Positions 35,916-44,788 of a DNA stretch of 64,000 nucleotides are shown here, one piece after another. The notes below the pieces were generated by a model. It was given only the letters and a program-made list of their open reading frames with translations, was not told the DNA's origin and ran no database searches. The stretch spans positions 1,130,755 through 1,194,754 of the forward strand of contig NZ_LMEX01000001.1 of assembly GCF_001426645.1 (NCBI RefSeq). The letters are read 5' to 3'. The DNA comes from Rhodanobacter sp. Root480 (lineage in GTDB: Bacteria; Pseudomonadota; Gammaproteobacteria; Xanthomonadales; Rhodanobacteraceae). Position numbers and translations under genes: made by a program. The first letter of the stretch is position 1; each line of letters opens with the position of its first letter.

Positions 35916-37226
35916 TTAGATCGCGACCGTCGGCTCACCTGACGCAACGGGTTCGTGCGCGGAACGCGGCGTGATCAGCAAGGCCAGCAACGTCACCACC
36001 GCTGCCGCGGCAAGGTAATAGCCGACGTAGGCCAGGCCACGCGTCGCCGCCAGCCAGGTGGCGATATACGGCGCCAGCGACGCACCGAAAATGCCCGCCA
36101 TGTTGAACGCCAGCGATGCGCCGGTATAGCGCACCGCGGTGGGAAACATCTGCGCCAACGCCGTGCCCAGGGGGCCGTATGTCAGCCCCATCACACCCAG
36201 GCCCAGCGAAAGGAACAGGAGAACGCTGGTCATGCTGCCGGCCGTGAACAGCGGCGCGAAACCGATACCGAAAGCCAGGATCAGCAAGGTGGAAAGCACC
36301 ATCGCCAGACGCGCACCGTAACGATCGGCGAAGATGGCCGACAGGGGGATGGTGATACCGAACAGGATCACGCCGAGCATCTGCAGCAGCAGGAATTCTT
36401 CGCGCGAATAACCCAGCCGCGTGGTGGCCCAACTCAGGGCGAACACCGTCATCAGATAAAACAATACGAACGTGGCCAGCGCCGTGAAGGTGCCGGCCAG
36501 CAGTGCGCGCGGATGGTGGGCGAGCACGGTCAGCATCGGCATGCGCACGCGCTCATGGCGCGATATCGCGCGGGCGAAGTCGGGCGTCTCGTGCAGCTTC
36601 AACCGCATCCACAAGCCGATCACCACCAGCGCCGCGCTGCCCAGGAACGGAACGCGCCAGCCCCAGGCGAAGAATGCGGCCTCGCCGATACCCTGGGTCA
36701 GCCACAAGAACATGCCGGAAGACAGGAAGAAGCCGATCGGCGCACCGAGCTGCGGAAACATGCCGTACCACGCACGCTTGCCCGGCGGTGCATTCTCGGT
36801 CGCCAGCAACACGGCGCCGCCCCACTCGCCACCCAGACCCAGACCCTGGCCGAAACGGCACAGCGCCAGCAGCACGGGCGCAGCCACGCCGATGTCCGCA
36901 TAGGTGGGCAACAAGCCGATGGTCACGGTGGAAATGCCCATGGTCAGCAAGGCCGCCACCAGGGTCGCCTTGCGCCCGACGCGGTCGCCGAAGTGGCCGA
37001 ACACGGCCGAACCGATCGGGCGCGCGAAGAACGCCAGCGCAAACGTGGCCAGCGATTCCAGCGTGGCCGAGGTGGCGTCCGCCGCGGGGAAAAACAGCGT
37101 CGGGAAAATCAACACCGCCGCCGTGGCGTAGATGTAGAAATCGAAGAACTCGATCGTGGTGCCGATCAGGCTGGCAAAAAGAATGCGGCGCGGCGAATTG
37201 ACCGGCACGACCTCGGTGTCACTCAT
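35916..37226 (-). CDS. MFS transporter, metabolite:H+ symporter (MHS) type
   Basis: A 436-residue, 12-helix transporter. FFDFYIYATAAVLIFPTLFF in helix 1, FGHFGDRVGRKATLV in the loop between helices 2 and 3, and GQGLGLGGEWGGAVLLATENAP are the MHS (ShiA/ProP-like) pattern. The substrate cannot be read from sequence; MHS members carry dicarboxylates, shikimate, betaine and similar acids. ATG 37226 has AGGGGAG upstream, preferred to 37298. It lies next to an UhpA/UhpB-like regulatory pair, which might control it; that is inference. Confidence 0.88.
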   Translation of the reverse strand: MSDTEVVPVNSPRRILFASLIGTTIEFFDFYIYATAAVLIFPTLFFPAADATSATLESLATFALAFFARPIGSAVFGHFGDRVGRKATLVAALLTMGISTVTIGLLPTYADIGVAAPVLLALCRFGQGLGLGGEWGGAVLLATENAPPGKRAWYGMFPQLGAPIGFFLSSGMFLWLTQGIGEAAFFAWGWRVPFLGSAALVVIGLWMRLKLHETPDFARAISRHERVRMPMLTVLAHHPRALLAGTFTALATFVLFYLMTVFALSWATTRLGYSREEFLLLQMLGVILFGITIPLSAIFADRYGARLAMVLSTLLILAFGIGFAPLFTAGSMTSVLLFLSLGLGVMGLTYGPLGTALAQMFPTAVRYTGASLAFNMAGIFGASLAPYIATWLAATRGLAYVGYYLAAAAVVTLLALLITPRSAHEPVASGEPTVAI

Positions 37227-37334
37227 GCCATGGCTCCCCTGTTGGCTGGACGGCAATTCTGACAGAGCGCAGCCCACCGCGGCATCATCGCGGTTCATCG
37301 CGGATGGCCGTCCATTCGAGGGCTTGCTGGTAGG

Positions 37335-37967
37335 TCAGGCCGCCGGCAACAGGCTGCGTTCGCTGGCCATGCGGTAAAGCTCGAGCTCGGAACCGGCGCC
37401 GAGTTTCCCCATCACGCTGGCCCGATGGATATAGACGGTTTTCTGGCCAATGCCCAGCTCGGCAGCCACCTGTTTGGGCGCGCGCCCGGCGGCAAGCAGC
37501 AAAAAGACTTCGCGTTCGCGGGCCGTCAGCCGGTGGATGGGATCAAGCGCGTCGCCTGGCCGTTCCGCACGCCGCTTGCGGATATCCGAGCTCAGGAAGC
37601 TCTCGCCATTCATCACGGCGCGCAGCCCGGCCACCAGTTCCTCCGGCGCAACGCCCTTGGTCACGTAGCCGCTGGCGCCACGGCGCATGGCTTCGGAAAT
37701 GTACGGTTCGCCATCGTGCATGCTCAGCACCACGATGCGGGTCTGCGGCGCCACGCTCAGCAGATGCTCGATCAGCGGCAGCCCGCTGCCGTCAGGCAAC
37801 GACAGATCCAGCGCCACGAGATCGGGGAGCCACTGGGTTACCGCCTCCACCGCGTCGTCGGCGCAACGGCATTCGGCGATCACGTCCAGATCGGGCTCAA
37901 GCTCGATCAAGCGCTTGAACCCTTCGCGGACGATGGCGTGGTCGTCAACCAGAACGATACTGTGCAT
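37335..37967 (-). CDS. NarL/FixJ-family response regulator (UhpA-like)
   Basis: A 210-residue response regulator. Residues 1-120 are the receiver domain, with acidic residues in LVDDHAIVREG and the phosphorylation aspartate in VALDLSLPDGSG; the C-terminal LuxR-type HTH is LTAREREVFLLLAAGRAPKQ and following. It is divergent from the histidine kinase at 38063, 95 bases away, so the pair probably forms one system. The MHS transporter lies 108 bases downstream on the same strand and is a plausible target. Confidence 0.93.
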   Translation of the reverse strand: MHSIVLVDDHAIVREGFKRLIELEPDLDVIAECRCADDAVEAVTQWLPDLVALDLSLPDGSGLPLIEHLLSVAPQTRIVVLSMHDGEPYISEAMRRGASGYVTKGVAPEELVAGLRAVMNGESFLSSDIRKRRAERPGDALDPIHRLTAREREVFLLLAAGRAPKQVAAELGIGQKTVYIHRASVMGKLGAGSELELYRMASERSLLPAA

Positions 37968-38062
37968 GTCCCTACTTTACACACGCGCGTGCGCCACGGC
38001 ACGACTTCCACTTCCTAAGGAACCACCGCCGCGACATGGTGCCGCACATGTACCATCGCGCC

Positions 38063-39655
38063 ATGCTATCGAAGTCGTTCCTCACGTCATGTCTCGGCCC
38101 CATGCTGGGGCTCGCTTATTTCCTGGCGTGGATGGCGCTGTGGCCCACGGCGCAGCCATTCTGGATGTTGCCGTACGGGCTGCGATTCGGCGCCCTGCTG
38201 CTTGCACCCATGCGTTATTGGGGCTGGCTGCTGGGCGCGGAATGTGTCGCCTCGTTCGGCATCGTCATGAACCAGGGCGCGCCCGCCGGCTGGAACGGTC
38301 TCCTTTTCGGCGAACTGCCGGACATGCTGGTGATGGCCGGCGGCTTGTGGCTGGTGCGCCGGTTCGGCTGGCAGGTCACATTGAATACACCCCAGCAGAT
38401 GGCGCGGCTGCTGTTGATCGTGCTGGTGCTGGTGGCTGCCACCGCGATCACCGACGCCACGGCGCTCACCGCGCTCCATCGTGGCAGCGACCAGATGCTG
38501 AGGATCCTGGGCGAACAACTGCTCAGCCATTATCTGGCGATTCTCCTGCTGGTCCCCCTGATGGTGATGCTGTTGCAGGATCGACTGGACCGCGGGGCGC
38601 TGATCAGCCTGTTGATCGACGGCGTGCTGGTGATGCTGCCTTCGATGGCAATCCTGCTTCTGCTGTCGCGACAGGCCGCTCCCGAGCCGCAATTCGCCCG
38701 CGTGCTGTCTCTGGCACCGATCCTGTATTTCGCGTTCCGGCATGGCTGGCGCGGAGCCAGCCTGGCCATGCTGGTCACCAGCGCGGGCATTACCCTGGCC
38801 GAGCACCGCCTGGGCTATGCGCCCTCGACTGCATCGGCCTATCTGCTGCTGGCGGTGGCCGGTACCGGCGCCATCATGCTGGGATCGGCCACCGACGCCT
38901 TGCGCGAGAGCAGCGCGTACGTGGCCGAGCAGAACGCCTACATGGGGGCGGTCAATTACCACCTCGACCAGCTCACCGGCCAGCTGCGCAATGCCGCGCG
39001 CGGCAACCTGCGCGCCGACGAAAACCAGCGCAGGCACCTGGCCGCCGAACTCCACGACGAACTGGGGCAGAACATCACCGCCATCCAGACCCACGTGAAA
39101 CTGGCGGAAGCGCGTCTGCGGCAGGCCGGGCTGGAAGACATCAGCAGCTCGATCAACACCATCCTGGGGCATATGCGGCGGGCCCTGCATCGGCTGCTCG
39201 ACGACTTGCGCCCCGCGGTGCTGGACGAGTTCGGCCTGATGCGCGCGCTTGACGAAGGCCCGATACGCGACTTGCTGACCACCGCGGGCATCGCGTACCA
39301 CACGGACCTGTACGGCGATCCACGTCAGCTCGACGAGGACATCCGCACGGCGATCTATCGCCTGGCGCAGGAAAGCGCCACCAACGCCGTCAAGCACTCC
39401 GGCGCCACCGAATTCCGCTTGCGCCTGCGCATTGGCAAACGCCAGGGCATCGCGCTGGCACTGCTGGACCTGCGCGACAACGGTACCGGCCTGCCCGCTC
39501 GCGTACCTCGTGGCGGACGCGGCCTGCAGGGCATGCGCGACCGGGTGACCTCACTGGGTGGGGATTTCAGGCTGCACCCGCAGCAGCCCGGCGTTCACCT
39601 GCGGATCCTGCTGCGAAACAGCAACGGTGGCGCCGACCCTTCCGCGCTGGCGTGA
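38063..39655 (+). CDS. sensor histidine kinase with MASE1-like membrane domain (UhpB-like)
   Basis: A protein of about 530 residues. The first 290 residues form about eight membrane helices of the MASE1 type (YGLRFGALLLAPMRYWGWLL). Then follow a coiled linker, a HisKA_3 domain with phosphoacceptor histidine in HLAAELHDELGQNITAIQTH, and an HATPase domain (QESATNAVKHSGATEF, DLRDNGTGLPARV, GRGLQGMRDRV). ATG 38063 is taken as start; ATGs at 38036 and 38048 are also in frame and none has a clear ribosome binding site. Its partner is the divergent response regulator. The signal is unknown. Confidence 0.9.
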   Translation: MLSKSFLTSCLGPMLGLAYFLAWMALWPTAQPFWMLPYGLRFGALLLAPMRYWGWLLGAECVASFGIVMNQGAPAGWNGLLFGELPDMLVMAGGLWLVRRFGWQVTLNTPQQMARLLLIVLVLVAATAITDATALTALHRGSDQMLRILGEQLLSHYLAILLLVPLMVMLLQDRLDRGALISLLIDGVLVMLPSMAILLLLSRQAAPEPQFARVLSLAPILYFAFRHGWRGASLAMLVTSAGITLAEHRLGYAPSTASAYLLLAVAGTGAIMLGSATDALRESSAYVAEQNAYMGAVNYHLDQLTGQLRNAARGNLRADENQRRHLAAELHDELGQNITAIQTHVKLAEARLRQAGLEDISSSINTILGHMRRALHRLLDDLRPAVLDEFGLMRALDEGPIRDLLTTAGIAYHTDLYGDPRQLDEDIRTAIYRLAQESATNAVKHSGATEFRLRLRIGKRQGIALALLDLRDNGTGLPARVPRGGRGLQGMRDRVTSLGGDFRLHPQQPGVHLRILLRNSNGGADPSALA

Positions 39656-39860
39656 GGCGCAGCGAACAAAGAGCCTGCCTGACCGGATGCCACCGATGTC
39701 ATTCAGCTTCAAGGCGGAGGCCACGGTGAATCACCGCGTCACCTAGGAATTTTTCCAATATCCGGCCCGTGAAAGCTTCGTTAGTATCGTTCCATCGATG
39801 TGGGGGAGCCACCATCGCAAGATGGTGTATCGAAGCAACCGTGGGGACGGGCGCTTCGAG

Positions 39861-39886
39861 AAAAACGGCAGGATGCCGTTTTTGCC
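39861..39886. terminator. terminator-like hairpin with AGGAT loop
   Basis: AAAAACGGC-AGGAT-GCCGTTTTT is a perfect 9-bp stem with T runs on both strands. It lies in the non-coding region before fur. Confidence 0.75.
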
Positions 39887-39952
39887 GCGACTTGTGGCGT
39901 ACCCGATGCCAGCGAGCAATTCGCTGAATCGGAGCTCGACAGGTAACGGAAC

Positions 39953-39990
39953 AACCGCAGGCGGACAGGAGTCCAACTGCGGTTTTTTTT
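39953..39990 (+). terminator. intrinsic terminator with T8 run
   Basis: AACCGCAG (39953-39960) pairs with CTGCGGTT (39977-39984); an inner GGAC-AGGA-GTCC hairpin fills the loop, and eight T follow on the plus strand. It ends the candidate RNA; fur is convergent and ends at 40063. Confidence 0.85.
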
Positions 39991-40062
39991 GTGCTTTTTT
40001 TGTCCCCTACCCGGATCTTGCCGAGTGCCGCCAAGCGGCATCAGCGCCCGGGGACCGAAGGC

Positions 40063-40488
40063 TCAGGCCTTCCCGGCCCGCCGCTTGGGACGCACGTAGA
40101 GAACCAGGCTGTGGTCCTCGATAACGTAGCCATGCCGGGCCGCGATTTCGTGCTGCAGCCGCTCGATCTCCTCGCTGACGAACTCAATCACTTTTCCGCT
40201 GTCCACATCGATCATGTGGTCATGATGTTTGCCGCGGTCGAGTTCGTAGACAGCCTGGCCGCCCTCGAAATTGTGCTTGACGACGATGCCTGCTGCCTCG
40301 AACTGGGTCAGCACGCGATAAACCGTCGCCAGGCCGATGTCTTCCTGATGGGCCAGCAATTTCTTGTAGACGTCTTCGGCGGTGAGATGATTGCCCTCCT
40401 CCTCGTCGAAGATCTGCAGGATGCGCATGCGCGGATGGGTGACCTTGAGGCCAACCCGACGCAGTTCCCTGGTTTCCTGTTCCATCAC
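40063..40488 (-). CDS. fur: ferric uptake regulator
   Basis: A 141-residue Fur protein: winged-helix domain with HPRMRILQIFDEE and GLATVYRVLTQFEAAGIVVK, then the dimerisation and metal region GKHHDHMIDVDSGKVIEFVS with its histidines. It lacks the C-terminal CxxC pairs of some Fur proteins, as is usual for the Pseudomonas type. It is divergent from bamE, a conserved arrangement in gammaproteobacteria. The Fur-box-like sites at 2600 and 5051 are its likely targets in this window. Confidence 0.96.
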   Translation of the reverse strand: MMEQETRELRRVGLKVTHPRMRILQIFDEEEGNHLTAEDVYKKLLAHQEDIGLATVYRVLTQFEAAGIVVKHNFEGGQAVYELDRGKHHDHMIDVDSGKVIEFVSEEIERLQHEIAARHGYVIEDHSLVLYVRPKRRAGKA

Positions 40489-40508
40489 TGACCTCCAGGC
40501 GCACAGCG

Positions 40509-40523
40509 CTACCGAAACGGTAG
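40509..40523. promoter_or_regulatory. palindrome in the fur-bamE divergent promoter region
   Basis: CTACCG-AAA-CGGTAG is a perfect inverted repeat lying in the 74-base gap between the divergent fur and bamE starts, next to a TATCAT that could be the bamE -10 box. It could be an operator; the binding protein is unknown. Confidence 0.35.
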
Positions 40524-40562
40524 TGTATCATCCGACACCTTTATGATTGGGACGCACCACGC

Positions 40563-41033
40563 ATGCAAAAGCTGATCTCCCTGCTGGTTTTCACCATGCT
40601 GGCGGTCTCCATCGCCGGCTGCCACATCGTCTACACACCCGATGTGCAACAGGGCAACCTGCTCGACAAGAAGACGGTCGATCAGCTGAAGCCGGGGATG
40701 ACCAAGCGTCAGGTGCTGGTGCTGATGGGCACACCGTCGGTGGCCACGCCCTTCGAGCAGAGCCGCTGGGATTACGTGTCCACGCAGTCGCATCGCGGTG
40801 GCCCGATCAAGATACGCACCCTCACGCTGACCTTCAACAACGACACGCTGGTACGTACCGAAGGTGACTTCTTCCCGCAGGACGCGGAGAAGCTGCTGGA
40901 AGACAGCAAGAAGTATCACGCCGACTATCCGGTCAACGAAACCGAGGGCGACAAGAGTGAGAAGCCGAAACAGGACGACGGCGGTTTCGGCGCGGGCGCC
41001 AGCAGCGGCGGGGATAACGACGACGGTCAATGA
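40563..41033 (+). CDS. bamE: outer membrane protein assembly lipoprotein BamE (SmpA/OmlA)
   Basis: A 156-residue lipoprotein with a type II signal peptide and lipobox SIAGC; the mature protein begins at that cysteine. The BamE fold is seen in VDQLKPGMTKRQVLVLMGTP and DTLVRTEGDFFP. A low-complexity acidic and Gly-rich tail of about 40 residues follows, longer than in E. coli. It belongs to the BAM complex in the outer membrane. It is divergent from fur. Confidence 0.93.
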   Translation: MQKLISLLVFTMLAVSIAGCHIVYTPDVQQGNLLDKKTVDQLKPGMTKRQVLVLMGTPSVATPFEQSRWDYVSTQSHRGGPIKIRTLTLTFNNDTLVRTEGDFFPQDAEKLLEDSKKYHADYPVNETEGDKSEKPKQDDGGFGAGASSGGDNDDGQ

Positions 41034-41073
41034 CCGTGTGAAGTAACCGGCCGGGCACGCCCGGTACGGTTTC

Positions 41074-41373
41074 TCAGCGGCGCCGCGCCCGCCGCCGACG
41101 CGCTTCCATGGGGTCGAGCACGAGCGGCCGGTAGATTTCCACCCGGTCGCCTTGGCCAAGCACCTGATCTGGGGATACCCGACGCGAGAAAATACCCAAT
41201 CGCGTCGGGTCAATCGTGCCCACTGGCACGTCCCTTTCCAGTTCCGAAGCAGTGACCGCTTCCATCACCGTGGTGCCAGCCGGCAATTCCAGGCGACGAA
41301 CGATCTGCCGCGTTGCATCGGCATACGCCACTTCCACCGTAATCGCAGAGCCGTCTGGCGTGGCGTCATCCAT
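41074..41373 (-). CDS. rnfH: RnfH family Ubiquitin-like protein
   Basis: A 99-residue beta-grasp protein of the RnfH/UPF0125 family: ITVEVAYADATRQIVRRLEL, GIFSRRVSPDQVLGQGDRVE and IYRPLVLDPMEARRRRA are typical. It overlaps the ratA stop by 8 bases; ratA-rnfH pairs next to smpB are conserved across gammaproteobacteria. Its cellular role is not established. Confidence 0.9.
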   Translation of the reverse strand: MDDATPDGSAITVEVAYADATRQIVRRLELPAGTTVMEAVTASELERDVPVGTIDPTRLGIFSRRVSPDQVLGQGDRVEIYRPLVLDPMEARRRRARRR

Positions 41374-41797
41374 ACAGGCGCTCGGCCTCCCGGCAGAAGT
41401 CGTCGACCATGCGATTGCCCAGGCCCTGGAAACCCAGCTTGAGCAGGGTACCGCCGAAGCGGCCGGCGAAATCGAAATCCAGCGCCAGCGCCACCTTGCA
41501 ACCGGCATCGCCGAGCGCGGTGAAGGTCCATACGCCGTCGAGCGAGCGGAACGGACCACCCACCAGGCGGATGTCGATGCGCTGCGGAGGCTCGGCCGTG
41601 TTGCGGGTGGTGAAGCTATGCCGCAACCCGGCGAAGTTCAGATCCAGCCGCGCCTCCAGCACGTTGCCATCGCGCTCGATCACTTCCGACGAGGCGCACC
41701 AGTTGAAACGCTTTGGGTATGCTTCCACATCGTTGACCAGATCGAACATCTGCTCGGGCGTAAAGCGCACCAGCGCACTGCGACGAATTTCGATCAC
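41366..41797 (-). CDS. ratA: RatA / COQ10-like START-domain protein
   Basis: A 143-residue polyketide-cyclase/START-fold protein: IRRSALVRFTPEQMFDLVND, VEAYPKRFNWC and LGNRMVDDFCREAERLYG. E. coli RatA was described as a ribosome association toxin, while the fold resembles mitochondrial Coq10, which binds ubiquinone. The start is GTG 41797 with GGAAGAGG upstream; an in-frame TTG at 41812 precedes it. It is divergent from smpB, 82 bases away. Confidence 0.9.
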   Translation of the reverse strand: MIEIRRSALVRFTPEQMFDLVNDVEAYPKRFNWCASSEVIERDGNVLEARLDLNFAGLRHSFTTRNTAEPPQRIDIRLVGGPFRSLDGVWTFTALGDAGCKVALALDFDFAGRFGGTLLKLGFQGLGNRMVDDFCREAERLYG

Positions 41798-41879
41798 GGC
41801 AGCCTCTTCCAATCATCAATGGCCTGGCCCCTTCCGCGGTCGCGTCAGCAGCAGGCCGAAAGGCGAGAGTTTAACGGAC

Positions 41880-42368
41880 ATGGCCAAAACGAAGGACAAG
41901 GACACCAAGGGCAGCGGCACCATCGCGCTCAACAAGCGCGCGCGCTTCGAATACCACATCGACCAGCGTTTCGAATGCGGCGTGGCCTTGCAGGGTTGGG
42001 AACTGAAGGCCTTGCGCGCCGGCCGGATCAATTTCGGCGACAGCTACGCGGTGGTGCTGAAGAACGAGATCTTCCTGGTCGGCGCGTCGATCCCGCCGCT
42101 GATCAGCGCCTCCACCCACGTGATCGCCGAGGATCGGCGCACCCGCAAGCTGCTGCTGCATCGCAAGGAGATCGACCAGCTGGTCGGCGCCGTCGAGCGC
42201 AAGGGTTACACCCTGGTGCCCACCGCGATGTACTGGAAAGGCAACAAGGTGAAGGTGGAAATCGGCCTGGCCCGCGGCAAGCAGGAGCACGACAAGCGCG
42301 ATACCGAGAAGCAGCGCGACTGGCAGATCGAGAAGCAGCGCACCATGCGCGCGCACAACCGCGCCTGA
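41880..42368 (+). CDS. smpB: SsrA-binding protein SmpB
   Basis: A 162-residue RNA-binding protein that brings tmRNA to stalled ribosomes. The OB-fold stretch IALNKRARFEYHIDQRFECG, WELKALRAGRINFGDSYAVV and the basic C-terminal tail (ARGKQEHDKRDTEKQRDW) that enters the mRNA channel are all present. The tmRNA is at 57673-58027 in this window. Confidence 0.97.
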   Translation: MAKTKDKDTKGSGTIALNKRARFEYHIDQRFECGVALQGWELKALRAGRINFGDSYAVVLKNEIFLVGASIPPLISASTHVIAEDRRTRKLLLHRKEIDQLVGAVERKGYTLVPTAMYWKGNKVKVEIGLARGKQEHDKRDTEKQRDWQIEKQRTMRAHNRA

Positions 42369-42372
42369 GGGC

Positions 42373-43311
42373 TCAGCCGATCAGCTTGATCTCGCGCAAC
42401 CGCTGCATGAGGTACTCGTGCGCGGTGATCGAGGTGTCGTAGCGGCGCGGGTTGTCCGGCGTGATGCATGGTGCCAGCGGATCGAGCACCACGTCCGGGT
42501 TCGGGTGCAGGAAGAACGGCACCGAATAGCGCGGCTTGCGCGCATTCTCGTTGGGCGGATTGACCACCCGGTGCGAGGTGGACGGAAACACGTGGTTGGT
42601 CAGCCGCTGCAGCATGTCACCGATGTTCACCACGATGGCGTCGCCCTCGGTGGTGATCGGCAGCCACTGGCCGTGGCTCAGCACTTCCAGTCCCTCGGCG
42701 CTGGCGCCCACCAGCAAGGTGATGAGGTTGATGTCCTCGTGCGCGCCGGCGCGCACGTTCGGGATGTCGCTGGCGTCGTCGATCGGCGGGTAATGGATCG
42801 GGCGCAGGATCGAGTTGCCGGCGTCGATCTTGTCCTCGAAGAAGTTTTCCGGTTGTTCGATGTGCAACGCCAGCGCGCGCAGCACGCGGCTGCCCAGATC
42901 GTCCAGCGCCTGGTACAGGCCGTAGCCCCAGCGCTTGAAATCCGGCACCTCGGCCGGCCACACATTCGGTGGCATCACGTCGGCGAACTTCGAGTCGCGC
43001 GGAATCTCGCGACCGATGTGCCAGAACTCCTTGAGGTCGGCGTACTGGCTGCCCTTGGCCGTTTCCACCTTGAACGGGGTATAGCCACGCGCGCCGCCGC
43101 TGCCGGGGATGTGGTACTTCAGCTTGGTTTCGGTAGGTAGCGCGAAGAAGCGCTGGAAGGCGTCGTAGGCGCCGTCGATCAGCTCGCGGGCGATGCCGTG
43201 GCCGCTGATGCAGCAGAAGCCGAATTCGCGATAGGCCGCGCCCAGTTCGGCGACGAAGGCGTCGCGGTCGCTGTCGTAGCGGCGGATATCGAGCGTGGGA
43301 ACGTGTTGCAT
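42373..43311 (-). CDS. 2OG-Fe(II) oxygenase, isopenicillin N synthase-like
   Basis: A 312-residue non-haem iron dioxygenase: N-terminal DIOX_N region (YREFGFCCISGHGIARELID) and a C-terminal jelly roll with AHEDINLITLLVGASAEGLE (first His and Asp of the iron triad) and TSHRVVNPPNENARKPRYSV (second His and the RxS motif for 2-oxoglutarate). ATG 43311 is preferred over 43347. Substrate unknown. It is convergent with smpB, only 4 bases apart. Confidence 0.88.
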   Translation of the reverse strand: MQHVPTLDIRRYDSDRDAFVAELGAAYREFGFCCISGHGIARELIDGAYDAFQRFFALPTETKLKYHIPGSGGARGYTPFKVETAKGSQYADLKEFWHIGREIPRDSKFADVMPPNVWPAEVPDFKRWGYGLYQALDDLGSRVLRALALHIEQPENFFEDKIDAGNSILRPIHYPPIDDASDIPNVRAGAHEDINLITLLVGASAEGLEVLSHGQWLPITTEGDAIVVNIGDMLQRLTNHVFPSTSHRVVNPPNENARKPRYSVPFFLHPNPDVVLDPLAPCITPDNPRRYDTSITAHEYLMQRLREIKLIG

Positions 43312-43383
43312 GGCTGTAGTCCAGTTGGGCCCGCATGGGCGGTGCACGTCGGGCCTACCATGGCGACCCGTACAACTACAGGT

Positions 43384-44736
43384 TCACGAACGTTCGGCCA
43401 CCGATTTTACTATCCCCGCCAGCTTCTCCGCCAACGATTGCACCTCGTCGGCGTCGGCGCCCTCGATGGTGACGCGCACCAGCGGCTCGGTGCCCGACGC
43501 GCGCAAGACCACCCGGCCGCGGCCGCGCAGGATTTCCTCCACCTCGGCCTGCGCCTGGCGCACTTCGGCGCTGCCCAGGGATTCGCGGGCACCGTTGGCG
43601 CGCACGTTCAGCATCACCTGCGGCAGTTTGTTCAGTCCCGCGCGGGCGCCCACCAGGTCCTGGCCGGCTTCTCCGAGCGCTTCCAGCACGGCCAGCGCGG
43701 AGACGATGCCGTCGCCGGTGGTGGCGCGGTCCAGGCACAGGATATGGCCCGAGGTTTCGCCGCCGAGCATGCCCTTGTGCTGCTTCAGCTGCTGCATCAC
43801 GTAGCGGTCGCCCACGTTGGCGCGGATCAGCGGCACATCGATCTTGCCCAGCGCCAGCTCCAGGCCGTAGTTGCTCATCTGCGTGCCGACCACCGGGCCT
43901 TGCAGCAGACCACGCCGGCGCAGGCTGTGGGCCAGCACGTAGAGGATGTCGTCGCCATCGGCCAGCGTGCCGTGGCGGTCGACCAGCACCACGCGGTCGC
44001 CGTCGCCATCGAAGCCGATGCCGATGTCGGCGGCATGTTCAAGCACCGCCTGCTGCAGCGCCTGCGGGTGGGTGCTGCCCACGCCGTGGTTGATGTTGAA
44101 ACCGTCGGGCTTGTCGCCGATCGCCACCACCTCGGCACCCAGCTCCCTGAACACGCGCGGCGCCACCTGGTAGGTGGCGCCGTGGGCGCAATCGAGCACC
44201 AGCTTCAGCCCGCGCAGGCTGAAATCCTCGGGCACGGTGGCCTTGCAGAATTCGGTGTAGCGCGCCACCACGTCGGTGAGGCGGCTGGCCTTGCCCAGCT
44301 TCTCCGACGCCACGGTGACGAAGTCGGCATCCACTTCCTGCTCGATCGCCAGCTCCACCTCGTCGGACAGCTTCTCGCCGTCGGCGGAGAAGAACTTGAT
44401 GCCGTTGTCGTGGTGCGGGTTGTGCGAGGCGCTGATCACGATGCCGGCGCTGGCGCGCATCGAGCGGGTGAGAAACGCCACCGCGGGCGTGGGGATCGGG
44501 CCGAGCAGGCCCACGTCGACGCCCGCGGCCACCAGGCCCGCCTCCAGCGCCGACTCGAACATGTAGCCGGACACGCGCGTGTCCTTGCCGATCAGGACCA
44601 GCGGGCGGCCCTTGCTGTTGCGCGCCAGCACGCTGCCGGCGGCGCGTCCCAGGCGTAGCATGAAATCCGCGCTGATCGGCCACTCACCCACCATGCCGCG
44701 GATACCGTCGGTGCCGAAATACTTGCGTTGCGTCAT
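43384..44736 (-). CDS. glmM: phosphoglucosamine mutase
   Basis: A 450-residue alpha-D-phosphohexomutase making glucosamine-1-phosphate for peptidoglycan and LPS. The phosphoserine lies in [12 protein letters not shown] (Ser104 by the chosen start), the metal loop is [10 protein letters not shown], the sugar loop GGETSGH, and the phosphate loop [11 protein letters not shown]. It follows folP by 52 bases, the usual folP-glmM order. Confidence 0.96.
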   Translation of the reverse strand: MTQRKYFGTDGIRGMVGEWPISADFMLRLGRAAGSVLARNSKGRPLVLIGKDTRVSGYMFESALEAGLVAAGVDVGLLGPIPTPAVAFLTRSMRASAGIVISASHNPHHDNGIKFFSADGEKLSDEVELAIEQEVDADFVTVASEKLGKASRLTDVVARYTEFCKATVPEDFSLRGLKLVLDCAHGATYQVAPRVFRELGAEVVAIGDKPDGFNINHGVGSTHPQALQQAVLEHAADIGIGFDGDGDRVVLVDRHGTLADGDDILYVLAHSLRRRGLLQGPVVGTQMSNYGLELALGKIDVPLIRANVGDRYVMQQLKQHKGMLGGETSGHILCLDRATTGDGIVSALAVLEALGEAGQDLVGARAGLNKLPQVMLNVRANGARESLGSAEVRQAQAEVEEILRGRGRVVLRASGTEPLVRVTIEGADADEVQSLAEKLAGIVKSVAERS

Positions 44737-44788
44737 GGGGTTTCCTTGTCCATTCCCGGCCATCCGGCCGGCGGAAGAAGTGGATGGA

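Larger units (their letters stand above)
39790..39992 (+). ncRNA. candidate structured non-coding RNA(s) with two intrinsic terminators
   Basis: The 407-base gap between the kinase and fur has no plausible gene but a series of hairpins: ACCATC-GCAA-GATGGT (39811-39826), a CGAAGC/GCTTCG stem enclosing CCGT-GGGG-ACGG (39831-39858), a 9-bp stem with T5 (39861-39883), CAGCGA-GCAAT-TCGCTG inside CCGAT/ATCGG (39904-39932), and a final stem with T8 (39953-39990). Two of the loops are AGGA-type and seven GGA triplets occur overall, as in RNAs that bind CsrA/RsmA. The 5' end and promoter are not certain; it could be one RNA or two. Confidence 0.5.

Noticed and set aside
39790-39992. Riboswitch (for example c-di-GMP type) or a named Xanthomonas sRNA
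   Set aside because: The hairpins did not match a riboswitch core I know, and no co-directional gene follows closely; I cannot assign it to a known sRNA without a search.
41366-41797. RatA as an active toxin of a toxin-antitoxin pair with RnfH
   Set aside because: The pair is a conserved housekeeping neighbour of smpB, and the fold matches Coq10-type lipid-binding proteins, so I do not call a toxin-antitoxin system.
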